Positions 8,998-16,335 of a stretch of DNA of 64,000 bases are shown here, piece by piece (within the stretch, counting starts at the first letter, position 1; the number at the start of each line of letters is the position of its first letter). The DNA is from CAWAYR01 sp050250955 (GTDB taxonomy: Bacteria > Acidobacteriota > Vicinamibacteria > Vicinamibacterales > UBA2999). The DNA lies in the NCBI GenBank assembly GCA_050250955.1, contig JBFWNR010000002.1, positions 434,001-498,000 on the forward strand. Reading direction: 5' to 3'. A program made the translations under genes and the position numbers. The notes below the pieces were generated by a model. The model saw only the letters and a list, made by a program, of their open reading frames with translations. It did not search any database and was not told where the DNA came from.

Positions 8998-10164
8998 GTG
9001 CGACGACTGGCAGCGACCGTTCTCATCGGGCTCGTGGGCGTGGGAGGCAGCAGCATGGCGGCGCAGATCCAGCGGTGGGGCGGACCGACCGAGTTTCCGT
9101 TCAGCGCCGCGACCAAGGCCGACGGCCTCGTCTACGTGGCCGGCACGATCGTCGCCGAGGGCGACATCCGCAATCAGACGCGCCGGGTGCTGGAAAGCAT
9201 CGACCAGACGCTGCAGAAGGCCGGCTCGAGCCTGGCCAATGCCGCGTCGGTGCACGTCTACCTGAAGAACGCCAGCGACTTCGCGGCGATGAACGAGGTG
9301 TATCGCACCTTCTGGAAGGCCGACCCGCCGGTGCGCACGACCATCGTCGCCGACTTCGTCGTCCCCAACGCGCTCATCGAGATCGCCATGGTGGCGGTAC
9401 CCACCGGCGGACCGCGCCAGGTCGTCCACCCGGCCGACTGGATGAAGTCGCCCAACCCCTACAGCTACGGCATCAAGGCGGGCAACACCCTGTTCCTGGC
9501 CGGCCTGGTCGCGCGCAACGGCAAGGACAACAGCGTCGTCACCGGCGACATGGGGGTGCAGACCAGGGCGGTTCTCGACAACGCCGGCGCCATCCTCAAG
9601 GCCGCCGGCATGGGCTTCGAGCACGTCGTCAGCTCGCGCGTGTTCATCACCGACGTCGCGCAGTTCCAGGCCATGAACGAGGTCTACCGCACGGTCTTCA
9701 CCAAGGACCCGCCGGCCCGCGCCACCGTGGTCGCGCCGCTCATGGGCGGCACGTCGGTGGTCGAGATCACGCTGACCGCCGTCAATGCGCCGAAGCAGAC
9801 CTTCACGACCCCGGCCGCCGACGGCACGCCCGGCAAGCCCAGCCCGATCCTGAGCAGCGCCGTCAAGGTCGGCAACCGGCTCTACGTCTCGGGCATCCTC
9901 GGCAACACCGCCGCGACCAAGGGCGACATGGAGGGGCAGACCAAGGAAGCGCTGGCGCGCATCGGGCGGACGATGCAGGCGGCCGGCTTCGGCTGGGGCG
10001 ATCTGGCCGACGCCATCGTCTACATCACCGACACCGCGCAGTTCGACGCGATGAACCGCGGCTACCGGACGATGGTCAAGGAATTGCCGGCGCGGGCCAC
10101 CGTCAAGACCGGCCTGGTCAACGCCGACGGCCTGGTCGAGATCATGTTCGTCGCGGCGAAGTAG
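8998..10164 (+). CDS. Secreted protein with three RidA/YjgF domains
   Basis: The 388-aa protein starts with a signal peptide (VRRLAATVLIGLVGVGGSSMAA) and then has three consecutive RidA (YjgF/UK114) domains at about 25-140, 145-265 and 270-388. Each shows the family pattern of a FLAGLVA/LYVSGIL strand, a QTRxxLxxI helix, VYITD and a C-terminal ATV...VEI stretch. Cytosolic RidA trimers deaminate reactive enamines/imines; here one chain could fold as a pseudo-trimer outside the cytosol. A conserved arginine appears in PARATV in the second and third domains and PVRTTI in the first. GTG at 8998 is chosen because GGAGGAGG precedes it and the signal peptide begins there. Confidence 0.9.
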   Translation: MRRLAATVLIGLVGVGGSSMAAQIQRWGGPTEFPFSAATKADGLVYVAGTIVAEGDIRNQTRRVLESIDQTLQKAGSSLANAASVHVYLKNASDFAAMNEVYRTFWKADPPVRTTIVADFVVPNALIEIAMVAVPTGGPRQVVHPADWMKSPNPYSYGIKAGNTLFLAGLVARNGKDNSVVTGDMGVQTRAVLDNAGAILKAAGMGFEHVVSSRVFITDVAQFQAMNEVYRTVFTKDPPARATVVAPLMGGTSVVEITLTAVNAPKQTFTTPAADGTPGKPSPILSSAVKVGNRLYVSGILGNTAATKGDMEGQTKEALARIGRTMQAAGFGWGDLADAIVYITDTAQFDAMNRGYRTMVKELPARATVKTGLVNADGLVEIMFVAAK

Positions 10165-10172
10165 CGCGAGCA

Positions 10173-10463
10173 CGACGGCGAAGGGCCGGCTCGACTCCCG
10201 CGGCCGAGCCCTCCGCAGGCCGTCAAACGCCATCGGGGGCGGACGTCGGCGGAACGCAGGGTCCCGGGCGGTGCTGCGCGACGCTCCAGTGTTCGCAGTC
10301 GTAAGGCGGAGCCTCAGCTCCGCCGAGATGGCTCGGCCAAGTCGCGTCGCCGCTGCGCCAGAACACCCTACGTGGACTTCGGCGCCGCCTCGGCGTTTGA
10401 CGACTGACGACTGCGCGGCCTGCTCCGAACGGCCACGGGAGCCGAGCCGGCCCTTCGCCGTCG
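10173..10463 (+). mobile_element. MITE-like element, copy A
   Basis: The 291-bp element is bounded by near-perfect terminal inverted repeats of about 28 bp: it begins CGACGGCGAAGGGCCGGCTC and ends with the reverse complement (one mismatch). It has no ORF of its own. A second, inverted copy lies at 11127-11362. Copy A has about 55 extra bases (near 10283-10338), including a 20-bp palindrome at 10305-10324, that copy B lacks. No clear target-site duplication is visible. Confidence 0.75.
10305..10324. repeat. 20-bp palindrome unit (GGCGGAGC-CTCA-GCTCCGCC)
   Basis: This perfect 8-bp stem with a 4-nt loop sits inside the extra segment of MITE copy A. It has the same plan as units at 19305-19324 and 21617-21708, with compensatory stem changes. 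Confidence 0.7.
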
Positions 10464-10700
10464 TCCGGCCGTTGCCAGCCGCTGGTCGCGGGCTACCCGG
10501 GACGACACCGCGCGTCGCGATCGACTCACGGGATCGTGAAATCCGAGCCAGTGCATGAAGCTGTTGGCACCCCAACGGCCGTCGGTGGCGGTACGCTTCG
10601 GTTCGTGCCACGGTTCTCCACTGACCTGCAGACCTGCCCCATCGCTCTTGGGCAGCAGAGGGGAACGGCGTCGTTGCGCCGACAGAGGCGTCTGCGACGA

Positions 10701-11018
10701 ATGGCGCCCGGACTCTGTCTGCTGCCATGCCTTGTTGCTGGCGGCTGTTCGACGACAGGAGACGAGGCCTACCTCCGGGCGTCGCGGGTAGATGCAGGGG
10801 CGACCGAGACCGAATTGCTCACCACCGCCGGGACGCCAACTCGACGCGTCGAGCCACCGTACGACCAATGCGGCAAGCTTGGCGGGACTCACGAACTGAT
10901 CTACGACACGAAGATTCTCTACCTCGGCGGTTGGCTAGGCGAAGCTCAGTCGTCGTTGGTGTCGTTCTGCATAGGACCCACGGCGAGAATCATCGAGACA
11001 TGGCACGTCGACTTCTAG
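10701..11018 (+). CDS. Small hypothetical lipoprotein, BamE/SmpA-like
   Basis: The 105-aa protein starts with a lipoprotein signal (MAPGLCLLPCLVAGGC, lipobox LVAGGC) followed by STTGDEAYL. A stretch with TETELLTTAGTPTRRV resembles the BamE/SmpA-type lipoprotein motif in which an LGxP loop follows a helix, but similarity is weak. I chose ATG 10701 because it puts the lipobox at a normal distance; the frame is open from 10536. The gene is flanked by the two inverted MITE copies and has a lower GC content than its surroundings, so it may have been acquired with them. Function is unknown. Confidence 0.6.
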   Translation: MAPGLCLLPCLVAGGCSTTGDEAYLRASRVDAGATETELLTTAGTPTRRVEPPYDQCGKLGGTHELIYDTKILYLGGWLGEAQSSLVSFCIGPTARIIETWHVDF

Positions 11019-11126
11019 GGTGGCGCTGGCACATTGGACTGCGCATGACGGGGTCATGCGAGGACGCTGTTCGGCGGCTCACGCCGACCGCCACACATCG
11101 CGCGGCACTGCTCTGCGCGCCTCTGC

Positions 11127-11362
11127 GACGGCGAAGGGCCGACTCGGCTGCCGTGGCCGTCCGGAGCAGGCCGCGCAGTCGTCAGTCGTCAAACGCCGAG
11201 GCGGCGCCGAAGTCCACGTAGGGTGTTCTGGCGCAGCGGCGACGCGGGTGACGCGTCGCGCAGCACCGCCCGGGACCCTGCGTTCCGCCGACACTCGCCC
11301 CCGATGGCGTTTGACGGCCTGCGGAGGGCCGGACGCGGGAGCCGAGCCGGCCCTTCGCCGTC
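11127..11362 (-). mobile_element. MITE-like element, copy B (inverted)
   Basis: The 236-bp sequence is the reverse complement of copy A over most of its length, including both terminal inverted repeats (GACGGCGAAGGGCCG at one end, CGGCCCTTCGCCGTC at the other). The interior carries the same block with TACGTGGACTTCGGCGCC and CGTCAAACGCCATCGGGGGC. It lacks the extra 55 bases of copy A. The remaining gap 11019-11413 holds no supported gene. Confidence 0.75.
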
Positions 11363-11413
11363 ATCTGTCGACCGCGCTGCTGATGATCGGCATCCGCCGC
11401 GACGACGTGCTAC

Positions 11414-13216
11414 CTACGGCTGGATGCGCCAGATGGACGCGTCGTAGCTCCACGCCGAGAAGGCGAGCCGCCGCCCGTCGGGCGACCACGCCGGCTGCGA
11501 CTTGTGGATCGGGTCGGTGGTGAGCTGTTCCACCGACCCGCCCGTCAGGGCCCGCCGGAACAGCTGGAAGTACCCATCGGGGGCCGGGGCCACGAAGGTG
11601 AAGGCCGAGCCGTCGGGGGCCACGGTGATTCCGGGGAAGTCGTGCTCGCTGGCGAAGCGGTGCAGCACCTGCACCGGCTGGCCGCCGGTCGTGTCGGCGA
11701 GCAACACCGCGTGGCGCCCCGGTCCTTCCTTGGCGATGGCGACGACGCGCCGGCTGTCGGGCAGCCATTCGCCGTGGGTCACCTCGTCGAAGCCGGCGGT
11801 GGCCACTTCCTTCATCGGCGCGGTCACCTCCCCTTTGTCCTGGTCGACGCCGATCGTGAACATCACGCCGCGGCCGTTCCTGGTCCCGTCGAGCAGCACC
11901 GTCCGCCCGTCGGGCGACCAGCGTGGCCAGCCCACTTCGGCGCCGCGGCCGAGCATGGTAATCCGCCGGTCGGGCGCCGCGCCGTCGGTGGGCCGCAGCC
12001 ACACGTCGTCGGACATCTCGCGGTGCGAGTGGAAGACGATCCAGCGGCCGTTGGGCGACCAGGCCATCCCCTGATCCTCGGAGTCGGAGTCCTCCAGCAC
12101 CTGCGACGGCCGGTCGGCGGGCAGCGCCTCGCGCAGGTCCACCACACCCACTTCCTGCGCGATGTCCGGGTAGTTGGCGTCGTCGATCTGGCGCCGCCAG
12201 GTGCCGTAGGTCATCGACACCAGGGGCTCGGTGGGATGCCACCACGGGGTCTCGGCCTGGAAGGTCGTCAGCGGCCGGACGGCGCCGTCGGCGAGCTCGG
12301 CGATGAAGGTGCGGTATTCCTGGGTCTTGTAGACCACCGTGCCGTCCCTGGCGACGGTTGGGCCATAGCTGTCGCGAGCCGTGGCCGTGAGCCGGCGCGC
12401 CGCGCCGGTCGCGCGCTCGATGCGCCAGAGATCGAGGAACCCGCGGGCGTTGGCGGCCGGCGCGTAGATGATCGCCCCGTCGGGCGAGAACGCCGGGGCT
12501 CCGGCGATATCGAGCGTCGGGGTGGTGGCCAGCGGCGGCGCGCCGCACGGCGCCGACACGCGCCCCCCCGCGGCGGAGGTGACGACACAGGCGATCTCGG
12601 TCGGCGAGGCCCACGCCGGCGAGGAGGCCCGCCCTTCGGCGATCGTGGTCTTCCACAGCTCCTGGCCGTCGAGGCGCACGCGCCACAGGTCCGGCCCGTC
12701 GCTGCCGGCGGCGATCGCCGCCAGCCACGCCCCGTCGGGACTGACCGCGAGCTGGCGCAGGGTGTTGGCGCCGAGCTGGACGCCGCTGGTCGGGCCGGTG
12801 CCGGTCAAGGTCTGGCTCGGCCACAGCGGCCGGGTCCCGACGCCCAGCTCGAGCAGCTGCCAGCGCGCCGCCGCGCCGCCGTCTTCGAAGACGAGCCGCC
12901 GGTCGTCGATCCACGCCAGGTGCCGCACCTGCCCCTCGCCGAGCGCCCCGCCGACGTCCACGCCACCACCGATCGGCAGCACCCGGACCTGCCGGCCTTC
13001 GCTGTAGGCGACGAGGCGGCCGCCCGGAGCCACGGCCACCGCCGGATCGCGGTAGCCGATGATGCCGCGCTGGTGCGCGGTGGCGACCCAGTGCACGACC
13101 GGCGTCTCGGCGGCAGCGGGTGGCGCCGGCGGCGCGTCCGCGCGCCACCACAGCGCGGCGGCACCGAGCGCGACGACCAGGACCAGCAACCCGAGGCGTG
13201 CGGACATGCGGCGCAT
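11414..13216 (-). CDS. Secreted/anchored PD40 (TolB-like) beta-propeller protein
   Basis: The 600-aa protein has an N-terminal hydrophobic helix (SARLGLLVLVVALGAAALWW) that acts as signal anchor and then repeated WD40-like PD40 units: FSPDGAIIYAP, WSPNGRWIVFHS, WSPDGRTVLLDG, WSPDGRRLAFSA. It resembles the propeller half of the kinase at the start of the window but lacks a kinase domain. Such proteins are abundant in Acidobacteriota; most are periplasmic and may bind proteins or glycans. Two start codons nine bases apart (13216 and 13207) are equally possible. It is divergent from the SemiSWEET gene. Confidence 0.85.
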   Translation of the reverse strand: MRRMSARLGLLVLVVALGAAALWWRADAPPAPPAAAETPVVHWVATAHQRGIIGYRDPAVAVAPGGRLVAYSEGRQVRVLPIGGGVDVGGALGEGQVRHLAWIDDRRLVFEDGGAAARWQLLELGVGTRPLWPSQTLTGTGPTSGVQLGANTLRQLAVSPDGAWLAAIAAGSDGPDLWRVRLDGQELWKTTIAEGRASSPAWASPTEIACVVTSAAGGRVSAPCGAPPLATTPTLDIAGAPAFSPDGAIIYAPAANARGFLDLWRIERATGAARRLTATARDSYGPTVARDGTVVYKTQEYRTFIAELADGAVRPLTTFQAETPWWHPTEPLVSMTYGTWRRQIDDANYPDIAQEVGVVDLREALPADRPSQVLEDSDSEDQGMAWSPNGRWIVFHSHREMSDDVWLRPTDGAAPDRRITMLGRGAEVGWPRWSPDGRTVLLDGTRNGRGVMFTIGVDQDKGEVTAPMKEVATAGFDEVTHGEWLPDSRRVVAIAKEGPGRHAVLLADTTGGQPVQVLHRFASEHDFPGITVAPDGSAFTFVAPAPDGYFQLFRRALTGGSVEQLTTDPIHKSQPAWSPDGRRLAFSAWSYDASIWRIQP

Positions 13217-13232
13217 TGTAACGGGAGGCGGC

Positions 13233-13238
13233 GATAAT
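13233..13238 (+). promoter_or_regulatory. Putative -10 hexamer GATAAT for leaderless SemiSWEET transcript
   Basis: GATAAT ends exactly 7 nt before the ATG at 13246. With normal spacing the transcript would begin at the start codon. No convincing -35 box is seen. Confidence 0.5.
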
Positions 13239-13245
13239 CGGGGCG

Positions 13246-13533
13246 ATGCCCCCCGCCGTTCCGCCCTTTGCCATCGACCTCATCGGCTATGCTGCGGCGG
13301 CCTGCACCACGGCGTCGTGGATCCCGCAGGTCGTGCGCACCTGGCGCTCGCGTTCGGCCGACGACCTGTCGCCGGCGATGCTGACGGCGTTCTCGACCGG
13401 GGTGCTGTTGTGGCTGGTGTTCGGCCTGGCGATGGGCTCGGGCCCGATCATCGCCGCCAACGCCGTGACCCTGGCGCTGAATCTGCTGCTGCTCGTCCTG
13501 CGGATGCGCTTCGGCGGGCGCGGACGCGCGTAG
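13246..13533 (+). CDS. SemiSWEET sugar transporter
   Basis: The 95-aa protein is a single triple-helix bundle of the SWEET/PQ-loop family: helix 1 with the PQ motif (TTASWIPQVVRTWRS, residues 21-35), helix 2 (MLTAFSTGVLLWLVFGLAMG) and helix 3 (PIIAANAVTLALNLLLLVLRM) with the conserved asparagine. SemiSWEETs dimerise in the inner membrane and move sugars by facilitated diffusion. Its length is the usual one. It is transcribed divergently from the propeller protein and convergent with the sulfotransferase-like gene. Confidence 0.93.
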   Translation: MPPAVPPFAIDLIGYAAAACTTASWIPQVVRTWRSRSADDLSPAMLTAFSTGVLLWLVFGLAMGSGPIIAANAVTLALNLLLLVLRMRFGGRGRA

Positions 13534-13542
13534 ACCCGCGGA

Positions 13543-14145
13543 TCAGCGGCGGTTCCGGTACAGCGCCTCGTCCACGGCGGCGACCATCTTCGCCTGATCG
13601 AGCGTCCGTGGCAGGAATCCCGCCACCGCGGCGGCCGCGGCCGCGGGATCCTTCACGGCCGCGCCGTAGTCGACCTCCAGGGTGCGGAAGCAGTCGCGGC
13701 CGGCCATGAAGCGGCGCACCTGAGCCAGGTGGGCGGTGTAGAGCTCGCGGGCCTGCGCCGCGTCGCCGCCGGCCGCCTCGCCGCGCTGCTCCAGCATGGC
13801 CGCCTGGGATCGCAGCACCTCGTCCAGGTCGCGGTGCATGAAGACGACGCGGTAATCGTAGCGTTCGGGCAGATAGGTGAGGAGGAAGGAGATGATCTTC
13901 ACGGCCTTGCCGCGCGCCGCCGGCAGCCAGGCGAGGTCGCCGTCCTTGTCGAGGCCCTTCACCGGCTCGAACTCGAAGTAGCCGTTCGGATTGCTGACAT
14001 CGGCGGTGCGGATGCCGTCCTGGAGCGGGGCGACGCCACCGGCGGCGAGCATGCGCATCATCATCGAGGTGCCCGAACGGGGCAGCCCGGAGACGACGAC
14101 GATCGGCGCGCCGTAGCGCAGCCGGCGCAGCAGCCCCCCGCTCAT
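13543..14145 (-). CDS. Sulfotransferase-like P-loop protein
   Basis: The 200-aa protein has an N-terminal P-loop-like 5'-phosphosulfate motif, VVVSGLPRSGTSMMMRML (residues 15-32), typical of PAPS-dependent sulfotransferases, and a following VVFMHRDLDEVLRSQ (3'-phosphate-binding region). Compared with typical sulfotransferases of 250-300 aa it is short. It would add sulfate to a glycan, lipid or protein; the acceptor is not known. Its position beside a cluster of AlkP/sulfatase-superfamily hydrolases suggests a shared envelope substrate, which is inference. Confidence 0.8.
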   Translation of the reverse strand: MSGGLLRRLRYGAPIVVVSGLPRSGTSMMMRMLAAGGVAPLQDGIRTADVSNPNGYFEFEPVKGLDKDGDLAWLPAARGKAVKIISFLLTYLPERYDYRVVFMHRDLDEVLRSQAAMLEQRGEAAGGDAAQARELYTAHLAQVRRFMAGRDCFRTLEVDYGAAVKDPAAAAAAVAGFLPRTLDQAKMVAAVDEALYRNRR

Positions 14146-14190
14146 CGGCCCTGGCGCCGGCGCCACGAGGCCGAGGAGGCCGGCGGTACA

Positions 14191-16335
14191 ATGGCTGCCG
14201 ACCCCGTGTCGCCCATGCCGCTTCGCACGGCGAGAGTTGTACCACAGGCCCGAACGGCCGCACTGCTGGCCCTGACCGGCGTACTCACGGCCGCCGTCCC
14301 GGCCCACGCCTACATCGGACCCGGCGCCGGCTTCGCCGTGATGTCGTCGTTCCTGGTGGTGTTCGTCACCTTGCTGGCGGTGGCGGCCTCGGTGCTGGCG
14401 TGGCCGTTTCGCGCCCTGTGGCGAGCGGTCCGGCACAGCGGCCCGCCGCCGTCGCCGATCGGCCGGCTGGTGGTGGTGGGCTTCGATGGCCAGGATCCGA
14501 CGCTGACCGACCGCTTCATGCAGGAGGGGCTGCTGCCCCACTTCTCCGCCCTGGCCAGGACCGGCGCCTACCGGCCGCTGCAGACCACCTATCCCGCGCT
14601 GTCGCCGGTGGCCTGGTCGTCGTTCAGCACCGGCACCCATCCCGCCCGTCACAACATCTTCGACTTCCTCGACCGCGATCGCCGCACCTACCTGCCCCGC
14701 CTGTCGTCGACGCGGATCGGCGTCGTGGAACGCTTCGTGCGGCTCGGCAAGTACCTGATTCCGCGGCATCGGCCCGAGCTCACCAACCTGCGCCGCTCGA
14801 CGCCGTTCTGGACCCTGCTCGGTCAGCGGCGCATCTGGAGCACCATCCTGCGGGTGCCGATCACGTTCCCGCCCGACCGCTTCTACGGCGCCGAGCTGAG
14901 CGCGATGTGCGTGCCCGATCTGCTCGGCACGCAGGGGACGTTCCTGCTGTTCACCACCCGTCCGGCGACCGGGCGCTTCAAGGAGGGCGGGCAGCGCGTC
15001 GCCATCCAGGAGGCGAACGGCCGGGTCGACGGTGTCATCACCGGCCCCGACAACCCGTTCGTCGTCGGCCATCCGCCACTCGAGGCGGCGTTCTCACTCA
15101 CGCTCGACCGCGGCGCCGGGCGGGCCGAGCTCACCATCGGCGACACCGTCGTGACGCTCGATCGCGGCCGGTTGACCGACTGGGTGGCGATTCCGTTCCC
15201 CGCCGCACCGACCGTGACGGTGCGCGGCATCGCCCGCTGCCAGCTGCTCGAGCTGGACGAGCACGTCTCGCTCTACGTCTCGCCGATCAACCTCGATCCC
15301 GAGCATCCGGCGCTGCCGATTTCCCATCCGCCCTACTACGCCGGCTACCTCGCCCGGCGGCACGGGCCCTTCGCCACCCTCGGACTCGCCGAAGACACCT
15401 GGGCGCTGAACGAAGGCGTCACCGACGACGCGACGTTCCTGCAGCAGGCGCACGACATCGACGACGAGCGACGGCGGATGTGCCTGGCCGCCCTCGACCA
15501 GGTGCGCAAGGGCACGGTGGTGTGCGTCTTCGACGCGACCGACCGCATCCAGCACATGTTCTGGCGCTATCTCGATCCGGCGCACCCCGGGCATCGCGCC
15601 GACGTGCCCGACGCGCACAAGCACGCCATCCGCGAGCTCTACCGGAAGAACGACGCGCTGGTCGGCGAGGTGGTGGCGCGCCTGCGCCCCGACGACGTGC
15701 TGATGGTGCTGTCGGATCACGGCTTCAGCGCCTTCCGGCGCGGCGTCAACCTCAACGCCTGGCTCCTCGCCGAGGGCTACCTGCACCTGTTGCCCGACCG
15801 TGACGGGTCGGCCGAATGGCTGCGCGACGTCGACTGGACGCGGACCCGCGCCTACTGCGTCGGGTTGAGCGGGATGTACCTGAACGTGCGGGGGCGCGAG
15901 CAGCACGGCGTGGTGGCGCCGGGCGCCGAGGCCGCGGCGCTGAAGGCCGAGCTCGCCGCGAAGCTCGGTGGCCTGCCCGACGCCGCCACCGGCGAGGTCG
16001 GCATCCGCGAAGCCTTCGACACCGCCGCCCTCTACAGCGGCCCGTACCTCGAGAACGCCCCCGACCTCATCATCGGCTACAACGCCGGCTACCGCGCTTC
16101 CTGGGACGGCGCCAGCGGTGTCGTCGCCGGCCCGGTGTTCGAGGACAACACCAAGGCGTGGAGCGGCGACCACTGCATCGACCCGCGGCTGGTGCCCGGC
16201 GTGTTCTTCTGCAACCGCAAGGTGACCAGCGACGGCGAGCTGTCGATCGTCGACATCGCGCCGACCGCGTTGACGCTGTTCGGGCTGACGCCGCCGCCGC
16301 ACATGGACGGCAAGGCGTGGGCCGTGGCGTCATGA
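14191..16335 (+). CDS. AlkP-superfamily phosphodiesterase-like membrane protein (1)
   Basis: The 714-aa protein has a signal/TM segment (residues 20-40), a second helix after YIGPGAGFAVMSSF (about 41-72) and a large alkaline-phosphatase-superfamily domain from about 90. Visible motifs are VVVGFDGQDP (metal aspartate D99), YPALSPVAWSSFSTG with the presumed nucleophile S138, HNIFDFLDRD and LSDHGF near 508. These match type I phosphodiesterase/nucleotide pyrophosphatase relatives with an external catalytic domain. The start is uncertain: GAGGAGG precedes ATG 14191, but a TACAAT hexamer overlaps that ATG and ATG 14215 is an alternative. Its stop overlaps the next gene's ATG. It starts a seven-gene co-directional run. 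Confidence 0.88.
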   Translation: MAADPVSPMPLRTARVVPQARTAALLALTGVLTAAVPAHAYIGPGAGFAVMSSFLVVFVTLLAVAASVLAWPFRALWRAVRHSGPPPSPIGRLVVVGFDGQDPTLTDRFMQEGLLPHFSALARTGAYRPLQTTYPALSPVAWSSFSTGTHPARHNIFDFLDRDRRTYLPRLSSTRIGVVERFVRLGKYLIPRHRPELTNLRRSTPFWTLLGQRRIWSTILRVPITFPPDRFYGAELSAMCVPDLLGTQGTFLLFTTRPATGRFKEGGQRVAIQEANGRVDGVITGPDNPFVVGHPPLEAAFSLTLDRGAGRAELTIGDTVVTLDRGRLTDWVAIPFPAAPTVTVRGIARCQLLELDEHVSLYVSPINLDPEHPALPISHPPYYAGYLARRHGPFATLGLAEDTWALNEGVTDDATFLQQAHDIDDERRRMCLAALDQVRKGTVVCVFDATDRIQHMFWRYLDPAHPGHRADVPDAHKHAIRELYRKNDALVGEVVARLRPDDVLMVLSDHGFSAFRRGVNLNAWLLAEGYLHLLPDRDGSAEWLRDVDWTRTRAYCVGLSGMYLNVRGREQHGVVAPGAEAAALKAELAAKLGGLPDAATGEVGIREAFDTAALYSGPYLENAPDLIIGYNAGYRASWDGASGVVAGPVFEDNTKAWSGDHCIDPRLVPGVFFCNRKVTSDGELSIVDIAPTALTLFGLTPPPHMDGKAWAVAS

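Noticed and set aside
11019..11126. A CDS between the lipoprotein gene and MITE copy B
   Set aside because: The open frames there continue into the MITE and have no homologous motif or ribosome-binding site.
14173..14192. TACAAT at 14187 as a leaderless promoter for the first AlkP gene
   Set aside because: The hexamer overlaps the ATG at 14191, so it can only serve a later start (14206 or 14215). The geometry does not match the 7-nt group, and I left the start open.
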